The notes: generated by a model not told the origin, from the letters alone. A DNA stretch of 64,000 nucleotides from JALONH01 sp046329235 (GCA_046329235.1 JAXLVA010000001.1:1612001-1676000), one strand, 5' to 3'; positions 25,381 through 33,259 are shown, counted from the stretch's first letter. A program made the numbers and translations.

Positions 25381-25617
25381 ATGGATGTAAAACTAACGCT
25401 TAAACTAGACGAAGATGTGATTCAAAAAGCAAAGTTGTTTGCTCAGGAACACAATACTAGTTTATCTAAGTTAATTGAAAATTATTTACAAAAATTAACT
25501 AGCGACCACGATCGTGATGAGATTATCACGCCTATAGTAAAGGAACTTAGCGGCATTCTAGATGAAGCAAGCATCCAACACTTTAATTCATCTAATAAAA
25601 CATCAACTAAAAAATAA
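25381..25617 (+). CDS. Antitoxin, DUF6364/ribbon-helix-helix-like
   Basis: This 78-aa protein starts with the short strand and two helices of RHH-like antitoxins: MDVKLTLKLDEDVIQKAKLFAQEHNTSLSKLIENYLQKLT, the pattern of DUF6364. The C-terminal half (ITPIVKELSGILDEASIQHF) is the likely toxin-binding tail. It should bind DNA at its own promoter and neutralise the PIN-domain protein encoded next. Its TAA shares one base with the toxin ATG at 25617, typical of coupled pairs. Confidence 0.85.
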   Translation: MDVKLTLKLDEDVIQKAKLFAQEHNTSLSKLIENYLQKLTSDHDRDEIITPIVKELSGILDEASIQHFNSSNKTSTKK

Positions 25618-26033
25618 TGGCTAAACCGGAACGCATTTTTGTAGATACAGATATCATCTTAGACCTTCTGGCTAAAAGAGAACCACACTACTCACACGCT
25701 GCTACTTTATTTTCTTTGGCAGACCTTAATAAAGTAGAGCTTTGTATCTCTCCTCTTACTTACTACACCATTAGTGATATTATATTTCAACAAAGTAGTT
25801 CTAAAAAATCTAGAATGAATCTAATGAAACTAAAAACATTAATTACTTTTTTACCGGTGAATGACCGCATCATTGAACTTACTCTTACATCTAACTTTAA
25901 AGATTTTGAAGAAGGGATTCAGTATTACACCGCACAGGAATACAACATCAAAACTTTAATTACTCGCAAACTGAAAGAATACAAGTCGGCTGAGATAACG
26001 ATACTTACTGCCGAGCAATATTTAAAAGGATAA
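25617..26033 (+). CDS. PIN-domain toxin (VapC-like ribonuclease)
   Basis: This 138-aa PIN protein has the first acidic residue in FVDTDIILDLLAKREPHY, a helical core, then NFKDFEEGIQYYTAQEYNIKTLITRKLKEYK and the common close TAEQYL. PIN toxins cut RNA using four acidic residues. Here the usual DFEDA is DFEEG, and the usual ITRN..DF is ITRK..EY, so an Asn is Lys and the last Asp is Glu. Activity may be weakened. It pairs with the antitoxin gene by a 1-base overlap and ends before a bidirectional terminator at 26054. Confidence 0.85.
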   Translation: MAKPERIFVDTDIILDLLAKREPHYSHAATLFSLADLNKVELCISPLTYYTISDIIFQQSSSKKSRMNLMKLKTLITFLPVNDRIIELTLTSNFKDFEEGIQYYTAQEYNIKTLITRKLKEYKSAEITILTAEQYLKG

Positions 26034-26053
26034 AATATAATTGGTATAAAATA

Positions 26054-26084
26054 AAAAAGCCCTAAGAAATCTTAGGGCTTTTTA
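26054..26084. terminator. Bidirectional terminator between toxin and tRNA-like gene
   Basis: AAAAAGCCCTAAG (26054-26066) pairs with CTTAGGGCTTTTT (26071-26083) around AAAT. It serves the toxin gene on plus and the RNA gene on minus. Confidence 0.92.
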
Positions 26085-26096
26085 GTTACACAGGAG

Positions 26097-26250
26097 CTGT
26101 AAGGGAGGGATTCGAACCAACTCACGGGGAAGTTAGCTGCAGCACACGGATTAGTGGTCAACCCTAGCTTGTGTGCATTATGCTGCGTTTATCCTTTGAT
26201 CCCCACCCCCGAGACAGGAGGGCACGTCTGCCAATTTCGTCACCTTACAG
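26097..26250 (-). ncRNA. tRNA-like RNA with a large variable-arm insert
   Basis: The minus strand folds as a class II tRNA. The acceptor is CTGTAAGG/CCTTACAG (26243-26250 with 26097-26104). The D arm is Leu/Ser-like (GACGAAATTGGCAGACGTG). The anticodon arm is CCCTC-CTGTCTC-GGGGG (loop 26211-26217, anticodon GTC). The T arm is GAG-GG/CCCTC with a TTCGAAT loop and a TT bulge at 26119-26120. The variable arm closes with GGGGA/TCCCC but holds about 69 nt (26131-26199) that fold into GCACAC/GTGTGC and GGGTT/AATCC. A normal tRNA of this class has about 87 nt; this has about 152. U at position 37, G73, and an Asp anticodon on a Leu/Ser body are all odd. CCA is not encoded. It could be a degenerate tRNA, an unusual functional tRNA, or a tRNA-derived regulatory RNA. 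Confidence 0.6.
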
Positions 26251-26275
26251 TATAATTGTCCGACCGACAACAATA

Positions 26276-26307
26276 CAAAAGTAATACATCAGCTATTTTA
26301 TTGCAAA
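26276..26307 (-). promoter_or_regulatory. Promoter of the tRNA-like gene
   Basis: On the minus strand TTTG (26304-26307), a 20-bp spacer and TACTTTTG (26276-26283) match the Bacteroidota consensus exactly. The boxes and spacing are identical to those of the tRNA-His promoter at 2847-2878. The predicted start is about 20 bases before the acceptor stem. Confidence 0.8.
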
Positions 26308-26392
26308 TTTTATTATAAAATATTTTTATTATTAGTATTTTTTCAAAATTATTTAACATATATTACAATTATCTAAATTAAACCTATCAAAA

Positions 26393-26866
26393 ATGAGCCT
26401 AAATTCAGAAATTGATAAAGTGGATTTGCAAATTCTTCAACTATTAATGGAAGATGCCTCCCTACCCTATACTGAAATTGCCAAAAGAGTAGGTGTATCC
26501 GGAGGTACTATTCACGTTCGTATGAATAAACTTACTGAACTAGGCATTGTCAAAGGCACTCATTTGGATATAGATTATGCACGACTAGGTTATGATGTAA
26601 CGGCATTTTTGGGCATTTACCTAGACAAATCCGAGTTTTATGACAAGGCTGTCAGCGAGTTACGAACTATCCCCGAAGTAGTCACCGTTCACTACACCAC
26701 CGGAAACTATAGCATGTTTGTCAAAATCATCTGTAAAGACACGACCCATCTACGTGAAGTGTTGCATGATAAGATCCAAAAAGTCAGCGGAATCCAACGT
26801 ACTGAAACCATGATTTCCTTGGAAGAATCCATCAACCGACGATTAGACATCTCCCCTTTGAAATAA
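26393..26866 (+). CDS. Lrp/AsnC-family transcriptional regulator
   Basis: This 157-aa regulator has an N-terminal winged helix-turn-helix (DKVDLQILQLLMEDASLPYTEIAKRVGVSGGTIHVRMNKLTELGIVKG) and a C-terminal RAM/AsnC ligand domain (GYDVTAFLGIYLDKS...VVTVHYTTGNYSMFVKIICKD). Such proteins form octamers and respond to amino acids. It stands alone, 123 bp upstream of the SUF operon on the same strand and divergent from the tRNA-like gene. Whether it controls either neighbour is unknown. Confidence 0.95.
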   Translation: MSLNSEIDKVDLQILQLLMEDASLPYTEIAKRVGVSGGTIHVRMNKLTELGIVKGTHLDIDYARLGYDVTAFLGIYLDKSEFYDKAVSELRTIPEVVTVHYTTGNYSMFVKIICKDTTHLREVLHDKIQKVSGIQRTETMISLEESINRRLDISPLK

Positions 26867-26945
26867 GCCTAAAATATTACAAATCATTAGTATCCATTTC
26901 TTGCATTTTTTTCAAGAAATGAACTTATAATCCTCAAAATTGTTC

Positions 26946-26971
26946 TATTTTTGTAGACTAGAATTAGTCTA
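26946..26971 (+). promoter_or_regulatory. SUF promoter -7 box and overlapping palindrome
   Basis: TATTTTTG (26946-26953) fits TAnnTTTG. Directly after it comes TAGACTA-GAAT-TAGTCTA (26954-26971), a perfect 7-bp inverted repeat covering the expected start of transcription. No good -33 box stands 20 bp upstream, as expected for a promoter that needs an activator. The palindrome may be an operator or a 5' hairpin. Confidence 0.5.
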
Positions 26972-26989
26972 AATTAAACAGTCGATTGC

Positions 26990-28435
26990 ATGAGCGACAG
27001 CAACAAAGTTTTAGAGGAAATAACCAATTCGGAATACAAATGGGGGTTTGTTACCAACATTGATTCTGAAAATGCTCCTATGGGTCTTAATGAAGACATC
27101 GTTCGTTTTATTTCTGCAAAGAAAAATGAACCGGAGTGGTTATTAGAGTGGAGATTAAAAGCATTTCGTCATTGGTTGACAATGGAAGAGCCACAATGGC
27201 AAAATGTCACATTCCCGAAAATCAATTATCAAGATATTATTTACTACTCAGCACCTAAGCAAAAAATCAATCCAAAAAGCTTAGATGAAATTGATCCTGA
27301 GTTAAGAGCTACGTTTGAGAAACTTGGTATTTCTTTAGACGAGCAAAAAAGATTAACAGGTGTAGCAGTAGATGCTGTGATTGACTCGGTATCAATTACC
27401 ACCACTTTCAAAGATAAACTTTCTGAATTAGGTATCATCTTCTGCTCATTAAGTGAAGCGGTTCATGATCACCCTGAATTAGTAAAAAAATACATCGGTA
27501 GTGTAGTGCCAATGACCGACAACTATTTTGCAGCTTTAAACTCGGCTGTATTTAGTGATGGTTCTTTCTGCTACATTCCTAAAGGCGTTCGTTGCCCTAT
27601 GGAATTATCTACGTACTTCCGTATTAACGCAGCTAACACAGGCCAGTTTGAACGTACATTAATCGTTGCAGATGATGCAAGTTACGTTTCTTACTTAGAA
27701 GGTTGTACTGCTCCTATGCGTGATGAAAATCAATTACACGCTGCCGTAGTAGAATTAATTGCTATGGAAAAAGCAGAGATTAAATACTCTACTGTTCAAA
27801 ACTGGTACCCTGGTGATAAGAACGGTAAAGGTGGTATTTACAACTTCGTAACTAAACGTGGTATCTGCTCAGGGAATTATTCTAAAATTTCTTGGACTCA
27901 GGTTGAAACAGGTTCAGCTGTAACTTGGAAATACCCTAGCTGTATATTAAAAGGTGATTACTCTATCGGAGAATTCTACTCCGTAGCTGTCACTAACAAC
28001 TACCAACAAGCTGATACCGGAACTAAAATGATTCACTTAGGTAAACACACTAAGTCTAGAATTGTATCTAAAGGTATCTCTGCCGGTAAATCACAAAACA
28101 GTTATAGAGGTTTAGTTAAAGTGGCTAAACGCGCCGAAGGTTCTCGTAACTTCTCTCAGTGTGATTCCTTATTAATGGGCGACCAATGTGGTGCTCATAC
28201 CTTCCCATATATTGAAGTAGACAACAACAACTCTACAGTAGAGCACGAAGCTACTACATCTAAAATTGGGGAAGATCAAATCTTCTATTGTAACCAACGC
28301 GGTATTGATACGGAGAAAGCGGTAGCCTTAATCGTTAACGGTTACTGTAAAGAAGTATTAAACCAATTACCTATGGAGTTTGCGGTAGAAGCACAAAAAC
28401 TATTAGCTATTTCCTTAGAAGGTAGCGTAGGTTAA
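26990..28435 (+). CDS. sufB: Fe-S cluster assembly scaffold SufB
   Basis: This 481-aa scaffold subunit of the SufBCD complex accepts sulfur from SufS/SufE and builds [4Fe-4S] clusters. The sequence is the conserved SufB type: FCYIPKGVRCPMELSTYFRINAANTGQFERTLIVADDASYVSYLEGCTAPMRDENQLHAAVVEL, then the beta-helix core and NSTVEHEATTSKIGEDQIFYCNQRGI. The length is usual. It is first in an operon of seven genes, preceded by a -7 box with an 18-bp palindrome. Confidence 0.97.
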   Translation: MSDSNKVLEEITNSEYKWGFVTNIDSENAPMGLNEDIVRFISAKKNEPEWLLEWRLKAFRHWLTMEEPQWQNVTFPKINYQDIIYYSAPKQKINPKSLDEIDPELRATFEKLGISLDEQKRLTGVAVDAVIDSVSITTTFKDKLSELGIIFCSLSEAVHDHPELVKKYIGSVVPMTDNYFAALNSAVFSDGSFCYIPKGVRCPMELSTYFRINAANTGQFERTLIVADDASYVSYLEGCTAPMRDENQLHAAVVELIAMEKAEIKYSTVQNWYPGDKNGKGGIYNFVTKRGICSGNYSKISWTQVETGSAVTWKYPSCILKGDYSIGEFYSVAVTNNYQQADTGTKMIHLGKHTKSRIVSKGISAGKSQNSYRGLVKVAKRAEGSRNFSQCDSLLMGDQCGAHTFPYIEVDNNNSTVEHEATTSKIGEDQIFYCNQRGIDTEKAVALIVNGYCKEVLNQLPMEFAVEAQKLLAISLEGSVG

Positions 28436-28523
28436 TCCAAAGAAGAATATCACACAACAATTAATAAAACCAGATGAGGTTGAATTATCAAACTTAAACC
28501 ATCATCCCGAAATGAAACGATCT

Positions 28524-29282
28524 ATGTTAAGTATAAAAAATCTACAAGCTAGAATTGAAGAGAAAGAAATCTTAAGAGGCATCAACCTTGAAATTAAACC
28601 AGGTGAAGTACACGCTATCATGGGCCCTAACGGTTCAGGTAAAAGTACTTTAGCATCTGTACTTGCCGGTCGCGAAGACTACGAAGTAACAGGTGGCGAA
28701 GTTAACTTCAACGGTAAAGACTTATTAGAATTATCTCCTGAAGATCGTGCTAGAGAAGGTGTATTCTTAGCTTTCCAATATCCGGTTGAAATCCCTGGGG
28801 TTTCTACTATCAACTTCATGAAAACAGCCGTGAACGAAGTTCGCGAGTACCGTGGTCAAGATCCATTGGACGCTGTATCTTTCTTAAAATTAATGAAAGA
28901 GAAAATGAAGTTAGTAGAGATCGATGAGTCTTTATTAAAGCGTTCTTTAAACGAAGGTTTCTCCGGTGGTGAAAAGAAACGTAACGAGATTTTCCAAATG
29001 GCTATGCTTGAACCAAAGTTAGCTGTATTAGATGAAACGGATTCCGGATTAGACATCGATGCGCTTCGTATCGTAGCTACCGGCGTTAATAAATTAAAAT
29101 CAAAAGACAATGCAGTGATCGTGGTTACTCACTACCAACGACTACTAGATTACATAGTTCCGGATTACGTGCACGTATTATACAAAGGAAGAATTGTAAA
29201 ATCAGGCACTAAAGAATTAGCCTTAGAATTAGAAGAAAAAGGCTACGACTGGATCAAAGCAGAAGCAGACGCTGTATTGTAA
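28524..29282 (+). CDS. sufC: Fe-S assembly ATPase SufC
   Basis: This ABC-type ATPase powers the SufBCD scaffold. It shows Walker A GPNGSGKST (residues 34-42), Q-loop AFQYPVEIPG, signature FSGGEKKRNE, Walker B LAVLDETDSGLDID and switch His in VTHYQR. The start chosen is MLSIKNLQ at 28524, where homologues begin; an ATG at 28512 adds four residues. The gap of about 90 bp after sufB contains no other gene. Confidence 0.97.
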   Translation: MLSIKNLQARIEEKEILRGINLEIKPGEVHAIMGPNGSGKSTLASVLAGREDYEVTGGEVNFNGKDLLELSPEDRAREGVFLAFQYPVEIPGVSTINFMKTAVNEVREYRGQDPLDAVSFLKLMKEKMKLVEIDESLLKRSLNEGFSGGEKKRNEIFQMAMLEPKLAVLDETDSGLDIDALRIVATGVNKLKSKDNAVIVVTHYQRLLDYIVPDYVHVLYKGRIVKSGTKELALELEEKGYDWIKAEADAVL

Positions 29283-29296
29283 TCAAGAGACACAAC

Positions 29297-30550
29297 ATGG
29301 AATTAAAAGAATCATTAGTTCAACATTATAAAAATCTTAAATCCGATGTTCTATCTGATTTAAGAAAGGATGCTATTACCAATTTCGAGGTAGTAGGTTT
29401 CCCTACAGTGAAACACGAAGAATGGAAGTACACTAACTTAAAGCAATCTTTAACCAAAGCGTACGCTATCCAACCTGCTTCTACTGTTACTAAGAATGAC
29501 ATTCAATCAATCGTAGAAAAAGGTCCTAAAGGATTTTCTCTAATATTTGTGAACGGTATCTATCAACCGTCACTTTCTACGTTCGATTCTTCAGCTGTTG
29601 AAGTTAAAAACTTCCAAGAAGAGTCTGCATTGGTTCAAAAATACTTTGGTAAAAACTTACCATTCAGCGATAGCATGATTTCTTTGAACTTAGCATTTGC
29701 TACTCAAGGAACAGTGATTCGTGTAAAGAAAGGCAAAGCTGCTGAACAAGCTATCATCTGTTACTTTATTTCAGATGCTCGTCAGCACGATGTACTAGTA
29801 CAACCTTCTATCTTAACTGTAGTAGAAGAAGCTGCTCAAGCTACCATCGCTGAGATTTACCATACACTAGGAAGTAACACTTCCTTTACGAACGTATTTT
29901 CTCATACTGTAGTAAAACAAGATGGTTATTTAGAATCTTACAAGATTCAAAACGATTCCGACTCTTCTGTACAAGTAAACAACACTCAATTAGTTCACGA
30001 AGCTAAGTGTGTGACTAACACTACTACGATTACTGTTGGTGGCGGATTAATCAGAAACAGTTTATCGATTGCTTTAAATGCTGAATACAATGAAGCTCAT
30101 CTGAACGGATTGTATTTAACAAACGGTTCTATGCACGTAGACAACCATACCTTGGTAGATCATGCGATGCCAAACTGTTACAGCAACGAATTATACAAAG
30201 GTGTATTGAACGGTAAATCTACCGGAGTATTCAATGGTAAAATTTGGGTTCGTAAAGACGCTCAAAAAACCAATGCTTTCCAGTCGAACAAAAACGTTCT
30301 TATTTCTAAAGAAGCGTCAGTTAACACCAAACCTCAATTAGAAATTTTCGCTGATGACGTGAAGTGTTCCCACGGAGCTACTACCGGTCAGTTAGACGAG
30401 AATGCACTTTATTATATGCGTGCCAGAGGTATTGGAGAAGAAAATGCTAAAAAACTTTTAGTACATGCCTTCGCCTTTGATGTGATTGATAAAATTCAAA
30501 ACGATAATATCCGAGAATATTTAGTACAAGAAATCGAGGCGAAATTATAA
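29297..30550 (+). CDS. sufD: Fe-S cluster assembly protein SufD
   Basis: This 417-aa SufB paralogue forms the SufBC2D complex and helps iron entry. The N-terminus has the helical lead typical of SufD (FPTVKHEEWKYTNLKQSL). The beta-helix ends with NSLSIALNAEYNEAHLNGLYL, VDHAMPNCYSNELYKGVLNGKSTGVFNGKIWV and DDVKCSHGATTGQLDENALYYMRARGI. It follows sufC after 14 bp. Its stop codon lies in the loop of a hairpin (30536-30567). Confidence 0.96.
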   Translation: MELKESLVQHYKNLKSDVLSDLRKDAITNFEVVGFPTVKHEEWKYTNLKQSLTKAYAIQPASTVTKNDIQSIVEKGPKGFSLIFVNGIYQPSLSTFDSSAVEVKNFQEESALVQKYFGKNLPFSDSMISLNLAFATQGTVIRVKKGKAAEQAIICYFISDARQHDVLVQPSILTVVEEAAQATIAEIYHTLGSNTSFTNVFSHTVVKQDGYLESYKIQNDSDSSVQVNNTQLVHEAKCVTNTTTITVGGGLIRNSLSIALNAEYNEAHLNGLYLTNGSMHVDNHTLVDHAMPNCYSNELYKGVLNGKSTGVFNGKIWVRKDAQKTNAFQSNKNVLISKEASVNTKPQLEIFADDVKCSHGATTGQLDENALYYMRARGIGEENAKKLLVHAFAFDVIDKIQNDNIREYLVQEIEAKL

Positions 30551-30567
30551 TTCGCCTCTTCTCTTTT
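30536..30567 (+). terminator. Hairpin at the sufD/sufS junction
   Basis: GAGGCGAA (30536-30543) pairs with TTCGCCTC (30551-30558) around ATTATAA, followed by TTCTCTTTT. It is terminator-like but lies within the operon, so partial read-through is likely. Confidence 0.6.
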
Positions 30568-30593
30568 AAAGTATTTTCAAAACAAGTGTACTT

Positions 30594-31850
30594 ATGTTGG
30601 AAACAGCGAGTGATTTAGTACTTCAAGACGGCAAATTAAACATTGAGCGTATCCGTGAGGACTTCCCTATTCTACATCAAGAAGTCAACGGAAAACCTTT
30701 GGTGTATTTTGACAATGCCGCTACCACCCAAAAACCTATCCAAGTAGTAGAATCTTTAACCAACTACTATTTAAATAATAACGCAAATATCCACCGTGGC
30801 ATTCATACCCTAGCGGAACGTGCTACGGCCGACTTTGAAGCAACAAGAGATAGCGTTCAGCAATTCTTAAACTCTGCAGAAAGAGAAGAAATTATTTTCA
30901 CCAGAGGCACTACCGAAAGTATCAATTTAGTAGCGGCTACTTGGGGAAATATGAATATTAAAGAGGGTGATGAAATCGTGGTTTCAGCCATGGAGCATCA
31001 CTCGAATATGGTTCCTTGGCACATGTTGGCTCAACGCAAAAAAGCCATCGTAAAAATCATTCCGATGAATGATGCCAGTGAATTACAATTAGACAAGCTT
31101 TCTGATATCATTACTTCTAAAACTAAGTTGGTAGCTTGTGTTCATGTATCGAACACATTAGGTTCTATCAACCCGGTGAAGGATATTATTAAAGCAGCAC
31201 ACGCTGTAGGAGCAGTAACTTTAATTGATGGAGCACAAGCGGTTTCTCATTTGGATATTGATGTTCAAGATTTAGATGCCGACTTTTATGCTTTCTCCGG
31301 TCATAAACTATACGGACCAACCGGTGTAGGTGTACTTTATGGGAAAAGAGCTATTCTAGAAGCTATGCCTCCTTATCAAGGTGGCGGAGAAATGATCAGC
31401 GAAGTAACTTACCAAGGATGTACATACAATGAACTTCCTTATAAGTTTGAAGCAGGTACTCCTAACATTGCAGATGTGATTGCCCTTAAAACTGCGATTG
31501 ATTACGTTAATCTGCTTACCAAGAAAGCAATTCGTGAACACGAAAACGACTTACTTGTTTATGGTAGAGAAAGAATGGAGTCATTAGAAAAGATTCAATT
31601 CATAGGTACGGCAAAAAACAAAGTGAGTGTTATATCTTTTGTATTCCCGGATATACACCACCAAGATTTAGGAATCATCCTAGATAAATCAGGTGTGGCA
31701 ATCCGTACCGGACACCATTGCACGCAACCTTTGATGGGTAGATTTGGTATCTCGGGAACTTCTAGAGCCTCTTTCGCAGTTTATAATACCAAAGAGGAAA
31801 TCGATTCATTTATTAGAGCAATAGAAAAGGCGATTCGCCTTTTTAGATAA
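30594..31850 (+). CDS. sufS: Cysteine desulfurase SufS
   Basis: This 418-aa PLP enzyme strips sulfur from cysteine and passes it to SufE as persulfide. It shows VYFDNAATTQKP, HRGIHTLAERAT, the PLP-binding Lys238 in FSGHKLYGPTGVG, and the persulfide Cys376 in RTGHHCTQPLM with the short loop typical of SufS (group II). The length is usual. It is flanked by hairpins at 30536 and 31826, and sufE starts after a 1-bp gap. Confidence 0.97.
   Translation: MLETASDLVLQDGKLNIERIREDFPILHQEVNGKPLVYFDNAATTQKPIQVVESLTNYYLNNNANIHRGIHTLAERATADFEATRDSVQQFLNSAEREEIIFTRGTTESINLVAATWGNMNIKEGDEIVVSAMEHHSNMVPWHMLAQRKKAIVKIIPMNDASELQLDKLSDIITSKTKLVACVHVSNTLGSINPVKDIIKAAHAVGAVTLIDGAQAVSHLDIDVQDLDADFYAFSGHKLYGPTGVGVLYGKRAILEAMPPYQGGGEMISEVTYQGCTYNELPYKFEAGTPNIADVIALKTAIDYVNLLTKKAIREHENDLLVYGRERMESLEKIQFIGTAKNKVSVISFVFPDIHHQDLGIILDKSGVAIRTGHHCTQPLMGRFGISGTSRASFAVYNTKEEIDSFIRAIEKAIRLFR
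31826..31845 (+). terminator. Hairpin within the last codons of sufS
   Basis: AAAAGGCG (31826-31833) pairs with CGCCTTTT (31837-31844) around ATT, with five T in all on the 3' side. It overlaps the codons for the last residues (KAIRLFR) and precedes sufE. Confidence 0.55.
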
Positions 31851-31851
31851 T

Positions 31852-32280
31852 ATGGCAAGCATTAACGAAATACAAGATCAGATTATAGACGATTTCAGTT
31901 TGTTTGATGAGTGGGACGATAAATATGCCTACATCATTGAATTAGGAAAGAAACTACCTGTTCTTGGCGAAGAATATAAAAACGACACCTATAAAATTAA
32001 AGGTTGTCAATCTCAAGTATGGATGCACAGTACCTTAAAAGATGGTAAAGTGTATTTTGATGGAGATAGTGACGCTATGATTGTAAAAGGATTAGTAGCA
32101 CTTTTAATCAAAACATTAACCGGTCAACCGGCTGCCGAGGTAGCTAATAGTGATTTATACTTCATTGACAAAATTGGAATGAAGCAACACTTATCTATGA
32201 CTCGTTCCAATGGATTAGCTTCCATGGTAAAACAAATGAAATTATATGCATTAGCATATCAAACTCAAAGCCAATCATAA
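31852..32280 (+). CDS. sufE: Sulfur acceptor SufE
   Basis: This 142-aa protein takes the persulfide from SufS Cys376 and hands it to SufB. It has the family pattern LGKKLPVLGEEYKNDTYKIKGCQSQVWM with acceptor Cys52, then ALLIKTLTGQPAAEVAN. The end (GLASMVKQMKLYA) is usual. It lies 1 bp after sufS and 2 bp before the SufT-like gene. Confidence 0.96.
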   Translation: MASINEIQDQIIDDFSLFDEWDDKYAYIIELGKKLPVLGEEYKNDTYKIKGCQSQVWMHSTLKDGKVYFDGDSDAMIVKGLVALLIKTLTGQPAAEVANSDLYFIDKIGMKQHLSMTRSNGLASMVKQMKLYALAYQTQSQS

Positions 32281-32282
32281 TT

Positions 32283-32612
32283 ATGAGTGAGGACTTGCAA
32301 GCACAACAAGAAGAGCTAAAGGAAAAAGTATTAAATCAAATACAAACGGTATTTGACCCGGAGATCCCTGTAAATATTTACGAATTGGGATTAATATATG
32401 AAGTAAGTGTGTTCCCTGTGAACAATGTATTTGTTCAAATGACACTAACCTCTCCGAACTGCCCTGCGGCACAATCGATGCCGGCGGAAGTAGAAACAAA
32501 AGTAAAAGCGGTAGAAGGCGTTAACGACGTAACCGTCGAAGTAACCTTCGATCCACCTTGGAACCAAGAAATGATGAGTGATGCCGCGAAGCTGGAATTA
32601 GGCTTCATGTAA
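32283..32612 (+). CDS. sufT: SufT-like Fe-S maturation protein (DUF59/MIP18)
   Basis: This 109-aa MIP18-family protein carries TVFDPEIPVNIYELGLIYEV and the conserved Cys in LTSPNCPAAQSMP, ending FDPPWNQEMMSDAAKLELGFM. SufT/MIP18 proteins aid insertion of clusters into target enzymes. PaaD-like proteins are related, but the SUF context decides. It is followed by a 102-bp gap with short A/T-rich inverted repeats (TACTAG/CTAGTA types) and then the bacilliredoxin gene. Confidence 0.92.
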   Translation: MSEDLQAQQEELKEKVLNQIQTVFDPEIPVNIYELGLIYEVSVFPVNNVFVQMTLTSPNCPAAQSMPAEVETKVKAVEGVNDVTVEVTFDPPWNQEMMSDAAKLELGFM

Positions 32613-32714
32613 AAATAGTTACTAGCTACTAGTATTTAGTCATTAGACGTAACTACTAAGCGCTAGTCTTAATAATCTAAATAGTACCAACTAAAATCTA
32701 AACACTTTAAAAAT

Positions 32715-33131
32715 ATGTACCCAGAAACATTAGTAGCACCGATGCGTCAAGAACTATCAGGTGTAGGATTTGAAGAACTAAAGACTCCGGAGCAAGTAGA
32801 ATTATTCTTAAGCAAACCGGGAACATCTTTATTAGTATTCAACTCTGTATGTGGTTGTGCTGCCGGGACTGCGCGTCCGGGTGTAAAAAAAGCGATCGCT
32901 GAAAGCGGTATTAAACCAACTCAATTAGGAACTGTATTCGCAGGTGTAGATAAAGAAGCAGTAGCGAAAGCAAGAGAATATACTCTACCTTACCCTCCTT
33001 CTTCTCCGTCTATCGCTTTATTCAAAAATGGCGAGCTAGTACACTTTGTAGAAAGACATCATATCGAGGGTAGAAGTGCAGAGATGATTTCTCAACATTT
33101 GAAAATGGTATTTGAAGAAGCTTGTGTATAA
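32715..33131 (+). CDS. BrxA/BrxB-type bacilliredoxin
   Basis: This 138-aa thioredoxin-fold protein begins MYPETLVAPMRQELS and has the CGC active site (Cys46-Gly47-Cys48 in FNSVCGCAAG) of the YphP/YqiW family, then PYPPSSPSIALFKNGELVHFVERHHIEGRSAEMI. In Firmicutes these reduce bacillithiol mixed disulfides. Bacteroidota may use related thiols. Its place at the end of the SUF operon suggests protection of thiols during Fe-S assembly or stress. A terminator follows at 33152. Confidence 0.92.
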   Translation: MYPETLVAPMRQELSGVGFEELKTPEQVELFLSKPGTSLLVFNSVCGCAAGTARPGVKKAIAESGIKPTQLGTVFAGVDKEAVAKAREYTLPYPPSSPSIALFKNGELVHFVERHHIEGRSAEMISQHLKMVFEEACV

Positions 33132-33151
33132 CACGTAGCTAACCATAAAAC

Positions 33152-33182
33152 AAAAAAGCCTCGATAGTATCGGGGCTTTTTT
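33152..33182 (+). terminator. Terminator of the SUF operon
   Basis: AAAAAAGCCTCGAT (33152-33165) pairs with ATCGGGGCTTTTTT (33169-33182), with one G-T pair, around AGT. It closes the sufB-to-bacilliredoxin transcript. Confidence 0.92.
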
Positions 33183-33259
33183 GTTGATTTTGAACTCAAA
33201 TTATTTTAATCTTTCAATCGAAAAATCATACTTGTTCCGATTTTTCTGGATTTCAAAAA

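Noticed and set aside
26097..26250. tmRNA as an explanation of the tRNA-like RNA
   Set aside because: The length is about 150 nt instead of about 350, the 5' end is not the usual GGGG type, and no plausible tag reading frame exists; only a 4-codon ATG-CAC-ACA-AGC-TAG stretch is present in the insert.
32613..32714. Possible small gene or RNA in the gap before the bacilliredoxin gene
   Set aside because: It contains only short A/T-rich inverted repeats of the TACTAG type; no ORF and no terminator T-run.
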